From Notospermus geniculatus (lineage: Eukaryota > Nemertea > Pilidiophora > Heteronemertea > Lineidae), in the NCBI GenBank assembly GCA_002633025.1, contig NMRB01000112.1, forward strand, positions 440,125 to 504,124: a stretch of DNA of 64,000 bases, written 5' to 3'. The position numbers and the translations under genes were made by a program. This document shows, one piece after another, positions 24,201 to 33,424 of this stretch. The first letter of the stretch is position 1, and every line of letters begins with the position of its first letter. The notes under the pieces were generated by a model that saw only the letters and a program-made list of their open reading frames with translations, had not been told where the DNA came from and did no database searches.

Positions 24201-25851
24201 AGCGAATCTGTGATACCAACTACACATGGCCAATACATTCAGGTATGTATATGCCATGGGTGTAGGAGGAACACTGGCATGCACCATCACTGCTTTGACT
24301 TGTATTCATGCCAATTAAAATGACATACCGGTACAATGTACGTTAACAGTAGTACAGAAATTTGTTGTCCTGAGATCTGCACTACTCCCCCCTCCCAGCT
24401 TCCCAAGGTGTATCTGTCAGCTGACATTTCCAATAGGGACATTCCTTCAATTGAATCTTTATCAGAGGTAGAAAAAAAGAATGCTTGGTCTCTTCATTTC
24501 AGTGTTCGCACAATCTGAAGGTGGATATTTCAATAACTGGAATGGGAAAGAAATCTCTTGTCCTTCCACTTCGCTGCCTTTACCCTAAGGACAATGTGGA
24601 GGTGATTAATCTAATGCATATCTGCATATATTTCTACTTGATTTATTATTATTATTACCAAATATTTAGCCCTAGGTGCCGTTATCATAAAAGTGCTCAA
24701 GGGCACCTTACGATATATATAATAAAATCCTAAAACCATCAAATAAGCTCCAATTGGTCCAAACACTGAAGTAATTCCTTATCCATGTCTATCTCAGTTG
24801 AACTATCATGTTAAACCTTTCTAAAATCTTTTGATTTCTTATCTTCAGTGGTCAAGTTGGGGACCTCCTGAATGGTTGTACCGCTCCAAACTCATCAAGT
24901 CACCCCATGTATGCTCTGTGCCGGAGAGCATTCTAGGTACGTAGTGCAAGACCCAGCATTTACCTTTGAATCAGTCGCTGAAAGAACAGGCAAATATTGG
25001 ATTGTATGTCTACATCTCCTCTGAGCGTGACATTACATGTACACATGCACAAGTGTTGAACCCCCCCCCCCCAGCTTCCCAAGATGTATCTGTCAGCTGA
25101 CATTTCCAATAGGGACATTCCTTCAATTGAATCTTTATCAGAGGTAGAAAAAAAGAATGCTTGGTCTCTTCATTTCAGTGTTCGCACAATCTGAAGGTGG
25201 ATATTTCAATAACTGGAATGGGAAAGAAATCTCTTGTCCTTCCACTTCTCTGCCTTTACCCTAAGGACAATGTGGAGGTGATTAATCTAATGCATATCTG
25301 CATATATTTCTACTTGATTTATTATTATTATTACCAAATATTTAGGCCTAGGTGCCATTATCACAAAAGTGCTCAAGGGCACCTTACGATATACCGGTAT
25401 ATAGTAAAATCCTAAAACCATCAAATAAGCTCCTATTGGTCCAAACACTAAAGTAATTCCTTATCCATGTCTATCTCAGTTGAACTATCATGTTAAACCT
25501 TTCTAAAATCTTTTGATTTCTTATCTTCAGTGGTCAAGTTGGGGACCTCCTGATTGGTTGTACCGCTCCAAACTCATCAAGTCACCCCATGTATGCTCTG
25601 TGCCGGAGAGCATTCTAGGTACGTAGTGCAAGACCCAGCATTTACCTTCGAATCAGTCGCTGAAAGAACAGGCAAATATTGGATTGTATGTCTACATCTC
25701 CTCTGAGCGTGACATTACATGTACACATGCACAAGTGTTGATAAGAGAGGACTGAAGTCACATAGATACATTTTTGGCATTGAATCTGCATTTTGTTTTG
25801 TTTTCAGCGTCGGAGGCCTTTGCTGGTTTTCCTGGATTCCAAGCATTCTGA
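21284..25851 (+). CDS. Arrestin-domain protein (alpha-arrestin-like), 5' end missing, exons 9-10 duplicated
   Basis: Exons 21284-21357, 21556-21654, 22523-22591, 22794-22885, 23229-23350, 23478-23580, 23684-23913, 24167-24242, 24503-24601, 24849-24936 and 25808-25851 (TGA) join in frame to about 365 codons. Family marks: MFPFQVNLPPNLPGSCSYE is the usual end-of-N-domain PF.F.LP..LP.S pattern; GGSFFRRITISVTATLNKPE then YAINETIPL opens the C domain; THGQYIQCSHNLKVDI is the typical late C-domain strand. Arrestins are two beta-sandwich scaffolds that link membrane cargo to trafficking or ubiquitin ligases. No PPxY motif is visible, which is unusual for an alpha-arrestin, so the subfamily is uncertain. 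The first ~50 residues are missing. A second copy of exons 9-10 (25179-25277, 25531-25618) lies before the last exon. Confidence 0.8.
21874..22444. repeat. Dispersed AGCTCACC-type repeat, full-length-like copy in arrestin intron 2
   Basis: Starts TTTTAGCTCACCTGGTGAGC, contains GGGCACGTTTCGTAACC and GATATGAAACTTGGTACATA, and ends CCAGGTGAGCACAATGGCC, so the ends are short inverted repeats. Truncated relatives lie at 28222-28360 and 41791-41972. Repeats of this type are, from memory, widespread in marine invertebrate genomes. No coding frame. Confidence 0.75.
22975..23194. mobile_element. TIR element with TACCGTA ends in arrestin intron 4
   Basis: TACCGTAGGGGCCTATACGC at the left and ATATTTGCGTATACGGTA at the right are inverted, with repeated CGCGAAAAT words inside. 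Non-autonomous DNA element. Confidence 0.65.
24398..25742 (+). repeat. Tandem direct duplication (two ~665-bp units) carrying arrestin exons 9 and 10
   Basis: Unit 1 is about 24398-25058 and unit 2 about 25072-25742, joined at a C-run. Each holds both exons plus flanking introns with only a few differences: P-E-W versus P-D-W in exon 10, and a short insertion including CCGGTATA in the intron. Exon 9 begins in phase 0 and exon 10 ends in phase 1, so exon 10 of unit 1 cannot splice in frame to exon 9 of unit 2; only one pair can be used per transcript. Confidence 0.85.
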
Positions 25852-26770
25852 TGAGAATTAGCCAGCTTTTCTGGATGAATGGTGCTAGTTATCTAACAAG
25901 ATACAATTTTGACAACTGTTTGATGGAATGTCCATCAAATATTATTATTATAAAATATGACATACATGTATGGTATACTCAGTAACAGACCATATGTTGC
26001 CTGTACAATCATAGCTTTGTCTTCAAGATCAGTTTATTGAGATTTTGATTATGATACTGCATGTCAGTCAGTTGACCAATAGGTGTCACTACTGTCGAAT
26101 AATTCGACGCCTTAGGGCGGAGCCATTCATCATGTTCATGGTTGATTGAGCCAATCAAGAGAATTTTCTTTTGTATTGGTCCGCTAGAAGATTGCTGCCA
26201 TCTTTTGGGAATAAATGCAGCTGACGGCTCCTATTATTTGATTGTTTGGCTCACGGATCCGCTGATACAAATTTTTTGGAATTTGGATAAAATTGAATTA
26301 TATTTTTGCTGTATTAGCAAATCCTTTATTAAGATAAATCATGAACTTGTGAAAACAACTGTAATTAAGACCGCCACACACCAATGGTGTGGCGGTCTTC
26401 CTTGGTTTTACTGGAATTCTCTGGATCTCTGAATCTCTCTCTGGATCTCTCTCCATCCAATCTGGAGGTTTCAGGGCAATTACTCAAAAACTAAGTCATG
26501 CATCACCACGAAACTTTCAGGGTTTGTTGATATGTGCAAATGACAGGTCCCTTTCATTTCCTGGCTTCATCCAAAAACGATGAAGTATGAATTTCGATGA
26601 GTTTTGATGTTAAAACTAACAGTGCAAGCCTAGGGGATTCCCCAAGGGGATTCCCCGTGTGACCGCGTTAGAAGTAGTTTGGTTCCCAACCCCTAGAGGG
26701 CTACGCATCTAGGGTTTGGTATTGGCTGTGGCACATTCCTTATTTGGAACGCTGGACTCCGGATTACCCT
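25852..26770. other. 3' flank of the arrestin gene, no further gene seen
   Basis: AT-rich sequence after the stop codon. It contains a short near-perfect palindrome, AAGACCGCCACAC with its partner GTGTGGCGGTCTT (26369-26401). No coding exon recognised. Confidence 0.45.
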
Positions 26771-28224
26771 TTCCTCCTCTCCCCAGCCTCGTTTACCCCT
26801 TCATCCTTAGGGGGTGAGGGGCTAGTGGAAGAGACAAGAGGAAGGGCAAGTGGCGGTGGATATGGAGCTGGTGCGTACTTCTGAACAACGAAACAACAGA
26901 ACAAAAATATTGCACAGCGCTGTGAGGTCTGCGTATTAAAAGTCGTAATTTCATCAGTATGCCAAAAGTAAAAAGGAGTAAAAAGCCTCCTCCAGACGGC
27001 TGGGAACTCATCGAACCCACGTTGGATGAATTAGATCAGAAAATGAGAGAAGGTATGCCAATAATAGACTAGATGATCATGATGATGGACTCCTTCCCAT
27101 CCTCACTTATCAATGCACTGCACTGCAATGCAATCATGCAATGCATGGGCTAGGCTAGGCTACTAGTCTATGCCATGCATAGCCAGACAAATACCGCATT
27201 CGTTTACTTCCACGAGCTAGCTCGGAACAGGCTCTACAGCGTTCGTTTACACCGGAACTGCGTCATCGGGGCTTCCTCGGACCAGGCGCGACTAGCCCTA
27301 CTCGCCGAGGTGGGCTTCTCGTGTAACCTTCCCAGGATGCAAAGCAGGATGTCACTTCCGATCATGAGATGCACATTCACATAGCCCTCGCATACATCAG
27401 GGTATATCGGCGTGCAAAAGTAATCGAACGCTGTTGTGTTACATGTAGACACGAGCAAAGTGTCATGGCGGATATTCAGCGACAGCCAATCACAGCACAT
27501 TTTTCTCGCGTCTAACACGACAGCGTTCGATTACTGGCTGTTGTGCGCACGCTCAGCTTGTCCTGCCGGGGCTTGCCCGAGGAAGGCCCGAGGAAGTAAT
27601 CGAATGCGGTACAAGTAACCAACTGGTTTCTTGCTTTTCTATAACCAGGAACACCAATATTTGCATTGTAATAAAAACTTGTATTATTTACCTTCATTCA
27701 TTCAGTATTGCCGCAACTGGGCCTAACCTAGTATACTTATAGCACCGTAGAGGGCGTAGGCGTATAGACCTACCATTCTTCAATCTCTCTTTGCACTTCA
27801 CTTTTGCAGCTGAAACAGACCCCCATGAAGGAAAAAGAAAAGTGGAAGCCCTGTGGCCTATTTTTAAGATACATCACCAGAAGTCTCGCTATATATATGA
27901 TTTATTCTACCGACGCCGTGCGATCAGTCGAGGTATGGCTTTATCAATTTTTGCCAGTATTAATTCAAGTTTGAAGCTAAGTACCTTGATCAGTTGCTAG
28001 CAAAATCATCGTTCATTTACCAAGTTCACCAAATAGCTTTTGGCAAATCGCTGAGTGGGTAACTCCATTGCTGATAAAATGCTCGTGGTTGTGCACTTGA
28101 TGTAGGCCTATATTGATTGGTGTCATTCATCTCAAATAAATTTTCCATTTCCACCACATTTTTGAATCCTTTTTCGCACACCACAGAGCAGCTTTCTGGA
28201 AAGGAATCGGCTGTCATGATATTT
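26770..28224 (+). repeat. First copy of the bud31 promoter, exon 1 and exon 2
   Basis: Matches 28440-30206 in direct orientation. It contains exon 1 (26959-27052, ATG start) and exon 2 (27810-27932), identical or nearly so at protein level to the second copy. The intron differs: this copy carries a ~430-bp foldback (27187-27612) absent from the other. The match ends at 28224, exactly where an AGCTCACC-type repeat begins. Either a partial tandem duplication or the alternative haplotype. Confidence 0.85.
27187..27612. mobile_element. Foldback/TIR element present only in the first bud31 copy
   Basis: Ends ATACCGCATTCG at the left and CGAATGCGGTA at the right, with internal inverted GCGTTCG / CGAACGC and AATCGAACGCTGTTGTG / ACGACAGCGTTCGATTA pairs. 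The second bud31 copy goes from TAGCCAGCC straight to the AACTGGTTTC flank, which is the state without this element. Confidence 0.65.
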
Positions 28225-28360
28225 AGCTCACCTGGGGTGAGCTCCTGTCGTGGGTCTGCGTCCGTCGTCGTCCGTTAGCAGGGCACGTTTCGTAACCGCT
28301 GGAGCTATTGATCTGAAACTTGCTACATATATACCCCTAGGTCAGATGACACAATATTAG
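28222..28360. repeat. Truncated AGCTCACC-type repeat at the bud31 duplication junction
   Basis: Starts TTTAGCTCACCTGGGGTGAG and keeps GGGCACGTTTCGTAACC and GATCTGAAACTTGCTACATA, as in the 21874-22444 copy, then stops near 28360 after a TCAGATGAC word. It separates the two bud31 5' copies. Confidence 0.7.
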
Positions 28361-28630
28361 CCTCCTCACAACCTCACTTCCTCACCCCTATGTTCAGATA
28401 ATCCCCAGAGCCCATACCATGATACCTCCTCCCCCCTCCCCTTCATCGCTCCCTTTCCTCCTCTCGTTTACCCCTTCATCCTTGGGGGTGAGGGGGCTAG
28501 TGGAAGAGACAAGAGGAAGGGCAAGTGGCGGTGGATATGTAGCTGGTGCGTACTTCTGAACAACGAAACAACAGAACAAAAATCCTGCACAGCTGTGAGG
28601 TCTGCGTATAAAAGTCGTAATTTCATCAGT

Positions 28631-30837
28631 ATGCCAAAAGTAAAAAGGAGTAAAAAGCCTCCTCCGGACGGCTGGGAACTCATCGAACCCACGTTGGATG
28701 AATTAGATCAGAAAATGAGAGAAGGTATGCCAATAATAGACTAGATGATCATGGACTCCTTCCCATTCTCACTATGCACTGTGCACTGCAATGCAATCAT
28801 GCAATGCATGGGCTAGGCTAGGCTACTATGCCATGCATAGCCAGCCCAACTGAACTGGTTTCTTGCTTTTCTATAACCAGGAACACCAATATTTGCATGG
28901 GTCGTACTAAAAGCTGACAACCGCCGTCAATCGCCGACAACCGTCGTCAACCGCCGACAACCCCAATAAAACCGCCGACAACCAAGTTATTCGCGCTTAT
29001 ATTTCAGATCTTTACATATTCTACATGTTTTCTAACATAAATGAACTCAATTTATCTACTTTTATTCACAGATTGCCCCAAAGTTTGTTAATGTTTTAGC
29101 GCCGACAACCCAACTCTGCACTGTACTGGCGGCGGCCATCTTGAGATGTCTGTGGCATGATGGGCGTCGGTCTAAAACACGGACTGGGATCGTGCGTCAA
29201 AGTGAGAGACCGGCGGAGTCTGCCACAGACTCTGAACGAAGTCTGATCGAAGTGTTCCGCCCCAAAGACAAGATAAAACATAATTTAAAACACAATAATA
29301 TAAAACATACAAAAGTTGTCCATGATAGCCATTTCAAATGCATTCCACCATTTCTAACGAACTACAAATTCATTTATTAACATTGCAGTAGGGACAGATG
29401 AACTACGCCACCATTTCTAACGACCCACGAATCTGCTGCCAGCTCAAAATGGCCACCGCCACTAGTGCAGAGTTGGGTTGTCGGCGCTAAAACATTAACA
29501 AACTATGGGGCAATCTGTGAATAAAATAGACAAATTGAGTTCGTTTATGTTAGAAAACATGTAGAATATGTAAAGATCCGAAATACAGGTGAGAATAGCT
29601 CAGCTGTCGGCGGTTTTATTGAGGTTGTCGGCGGTTGACGACGGTTGTCGGCGATTGACGGGGTTGTCGGCTTTTAGTACGACCGCTAGTACCTATACTT
29701 ATAAATAAATAGCACCGTAGACTACCGTAGAGGGTGTATAGGCGTATAGGCCTACCATTCTTGAATCTCTCTTTGCACTTCACTTTTGCAGCTGAAACAG
29801 ACCCCCATGAAGGAAAAAGAAAAGTGGAAGCCCTGTGGCCAATTTTTAAGATACATCACCAGAAGTCTCGCTATATATATGATTTATTCTACCGACGCCG
29901 TGCGATCAGTCGAGGTATGGCTTTATCAATTTTTGCCAGTATTAATTCAAGTTTGAAGCTAAGTACCTTGATCAGTTGCTAGCAAAATCATCGTTCATTT
30001 ACCAAGTTTACCAAATAGCTTTTGGCAAATCGCTGAGTGGGTAACTCCATTGCTGATAAAATGCTCGTGGTTGTGCACTTGATGTAGGCCTATATTGATT
30101 GGTGTCATTCATCTCAAATAAATTTTCTATTTCCACCACATTCTTGAATCCTTTTTTGCACACCATAGAGCAGCTTTCTGGAAAGGAATCGGCTGTCATG
30201 ATATTTCTCTATACATTGTATTTCTTTCAACTAAATTTTGTTTCAGAGTTGTACGAATACTGCCTCAAAGAGAGCATTGCTGACAAGAACCTGATTGCCA
30301 AGTGGAAGAAGCAAGGATATGAAAATTTGTGTTGTTTACGATGTATTCAGGCAAGGGACACGAACTTTGGCACTAACTGTATTTGCCGAGTTCCTAAGTC
30401 AAAATTAGAAGAGGTAAGCATCTGCCAAAGTGAAGGTCAAGTTGGTTTTCCTCAATGCTGTTTCAATTTAAGTACTGGTACATGTATGAAGCTTGCCACT
30501 TCTGACTTTCTACTTGTAATATGATGACATTACATGAATAACTGAAATCATCATACTGTTATCTGAAAACAAGAATGCCTTTGCCGTTGCCTCTACCACA
30601 GAGCTTTTTTCCTGTTCTATGTCATCCTTATACTTCTTGAATAATTGGCATTTCATGCAATACGTGATGAAGTAAAATGAAAGTTGTATGATATTGAAAT
30701 GGTCATCTCTCGCATTCATGTATGAACCATAAACTGAGACAGTGAAGAACATGTGTACATGTATATCATTTTTCTTTCACTTTCAGGGTAAAATTGTAGA
30801 ATGTGTTCACTGTGGGTGTCGAGGATGTTCAGGATAA
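28631..30837 (+). CDS. bud31: BUD31 splicing factor (G10 protein), complete
   Basis: Exons 28631-28724, 29792-29914, 30247-30413 and 30787-30837 encode 144 residues, the same length as the human protein and nearly identical: [20 protein letters not shown] at the start, YLFY-type and RELYEYC motifs, [18 protein letters not shown] and [19 protein letters not shown] in the middle, and the cysteine-rich end [12 protein letters not shown]. The conserved Cys residues form zinc clusters. BUD31 is a core component of activated spliceosomes, in the nucleus. All junctions are GT-AG and phases agree. A second set of exons 1-2 lies upstream (26959-27052, 27810-27932) and would give the same protein if used instead. 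Intron 1 of this copy holds a 786-bp foldback. Confidence 0.97.
28899..29684. mobile_element. 786-bp foldback element in bud31 intron 1 (second copy only)
   Basis: Inverted arms of about 215 bp: the left begins GGTCGTACTAAAAGC and the right ends GCTTTTAGTACGACC. Outer arm parts are short GC-rich tandem units (CCGCCGACAACC, CGTCGTCAACC); inner parts (ACATGTTTTCTAACATAAA, CAGATTGCCCCA) are single copy and mirrored. The middle (about 29120-29465) is unique and has no transposase frame. Absent from the first bud31 copy. Confidence 0.85.
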
Positions 30838-33143
30838 ACAGAAAACATGAAGAAAGACTTGGATTTGTTCGGATGTCCTTGAAGGATTCAGCTTCAGTGA
30901 ACATTCATGTTTGGCAGTTGGACAGAATGTGTAAAACAAAACTCACCAAATTCATCTGTGTGTTCAGTTGAAGTCCCCAAAATGGATCACTGGTTGTGTC
31001 AAGGTAAACCCAGTCTTGGCAGTAATTGATAGAATTGTGTCTTTTATAAGAGGTTTCAGTCTATTGCCTCCAGTCTGGTCTTGCTGAGTGAGGAAGGGGG
31101 ACCCAATGATGTCTAAACTTCAGATCAACTCAGAGCTGAGAGACTTAAGGTATCCACTTGAAATATTCAGATCGGAGAATGTGAGATACCAATCCAAAAA
31201 CTATCCATTTCCTTCTTGGTTTTACATGTACTGGTATGTGATTTTATGTATGTGGATCAAGAAATTAAACAGATTTTGTTTTTTTCCATATTTTGATCCG
31301 TCTTCTTCATATCATATCCATCGTGTTGATTGAACGACATGGAAATAGCAGAAAATACTAACACTGAACAATACAGCTTGCAAACAAGTGGACTTTATTA
31401 TAACCTTATTGACCTGAATAATTCTGTAAGACAGGGTACAGTTCTCACAATATGTGTAGTGCCATCCATCCACAAACCAGCTACACACCATATTGGAAGA
31501 TGCCTGATGACTAGCTCAGTAAGGCAGTCCTCGGCTGGGGACAAGGGACAAGGAAATTCAAAATGATGTTATGTATTCATGGTAAGATTAGAACTCGACC
31601 ATTTCTGAGCATTCAAAATGATTGTGTCTTGTAACATATTGTCTACACTCACATTCACAAGATCCATGTGGAGAACCAAATTCATCTAAAACAGTTGTTG
31701 ACACAGGGGGTGAGAACAATAGGCATGCTGTCAAAGTGAGTGTCCCACAGATGATACAATGCAGAATACCGTAAGTGGAAATAGGATGTTTGATGATTTT
31801 TACCCAAAAGAGTGAATTAACTGGCTGCTTAGGCTACCAAGCAATCCCTTATCTCGCACTTTGTTGATCAAAGAAAATGGATCAGTTCAAAATATTTCCA
31901 ATGACTTTAATGAAGACAAACAGTGATATCAATAGCACTGAGAATAGAATCATCTTATATTTATCTACATGACATACACAGCAATATACAATAGCTATAA
32001 CTTAACACCGTCTGTGCTGATCTTTCAGAAGACTTTAAAGCAGAAAGACGTTTTCAGATCACTTAACAATTGAAAATGCACTATTCAGTAGGGACTTCGA
32101 TGTCTTGCACCTTCTCAGGTATCCAAAGTTTGACTAACACAGACGTCAGTCAAATACCTGTACCTGGCAGTAACAGTCGGACACCTGGTTTGAGTTTTCC
32201 TGACGCAACGTACTATCACATTACACTAGCACCTTAATTCACATAACAGCAAAAATTCACAGGTGAGTACTTATGAATTTTTGAAAACAGAGGTAGGCTA
32301 CTATGCAAGTAACCAGACAACTAGAGCACACATTCATATACCGGTACTTTATCGTCATTTCCGATTGCATGAAATCAGAACCACATTTCCAACAGTCAAA
32401 AGAGCCAATTGCTAGGTACTCATTATTATCAAGCACAGCAACAAAAATGTCAAGTGTATTACTTTGATGGACATATCTTCAGCAGGTGTCACTAAGGCAA
32501 GAGATGTTTGATGTCCAATTCAATGACAATGTAGCCATCAAGGCTTTAAAAAATTGACACAATATTTGCTTACAAATAATTCATGTTTGGCAGGAGTTAT
32601 TCTTGTTTGATGCAAAGAAAAGTTTTTAATTCGGATCCCATTTAAAGTCAGGGAAATTTAGAGTCAAGCCGTAATAAAAATATTGACAAATAAAGGTTCT
32701 ATAAGTCTATATTTCCCAGAAATCCGAAAACTTGGGAAGGATTATAACTACATGTGCTAGGGTGTTTATATCATAACATACGGTATCCTGATTAGCAAGA
32801 ACATATAAAAGTTGAGATTTTTATACCTGTAAATGACTTTTAGTTGTAAATCTCTTGCATACACATACTACAACTCCAGTGCATAATGATGAGTAATATG
32901 GTTGTACAAATGATTCGAAGTATTGAATACTTCTGCATAGAAAAGTACTTCAGTCACTCATTTCCATCAACTAGATGAATACAGATCTCTGGATGAACTG
33001 CGTAATAAGTGGTCAAGCACCAAGTGGTCTGTCTACAGGTGGTGTATGATGACATCTGACCACTCTAAATTCTCTATGTCACACTTACACAGATTTTCAT
33101 CATGTAATTCCCAAATATCAATATTTCATGACAACTTTTCCAG
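30838..33143. other. bud31 3' UTR and intergenic sequence
   Basis: No coding exon recognised in about 2.3 kb; short frames such as 31088-31333 and 31330-31566 show no family signature. AATAAA occurs at about 32691. CRLF3 is transcribed toward this region from the right, so it probably contains both 3' UTRs. Confidence 0.4.
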
Positions 33144-33359
33144 AAACATATATCGGCCAAACTGAAATGCGAAGTGAAAAACAAAACCATCGATCGGGTT
33201 AAAAAACAACTGCACATGCACTGTGATGATGAAAACAATGAATGGTTCAACGTCATGTGTCATTCTGACTTTACTAAAAATATGTCACTCACAATCCATG
33301 ACATCCCCCTGAGAGAAATTCTCTCAGTCTACATTTCTTGGGTTGACAAATATCTCAAG
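33144..33359 (+). CDS. Orphan exon-like open frame of 72 codons, unknown
   Basis: An open frame bounded by a good acceptor (TTTTCCAG at 33136-33143) and a donor-like GTACAG (33360), both phase 0. The peptide starts KHISAKLKCEVKNKT, contains HCDDENNEWFNVMCHSDF and ends EILSVYISWVDKYLK; composition and codon use look like a real protein. I do not recognise the family. It lies on the plus strand between the convergent ends of bud31 and crlf3, with no partner exon found nearby. It could be a fragment of a transposon or dead gene, or one exon of a gene interleaved here. Confidence 0.3.
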
Positions 33360-33424
33360 GTACAGATACCTTAAACCGTTTATAGATATGGCATATAATA
33401 AATATTGAACAGCAAATCATGCTA

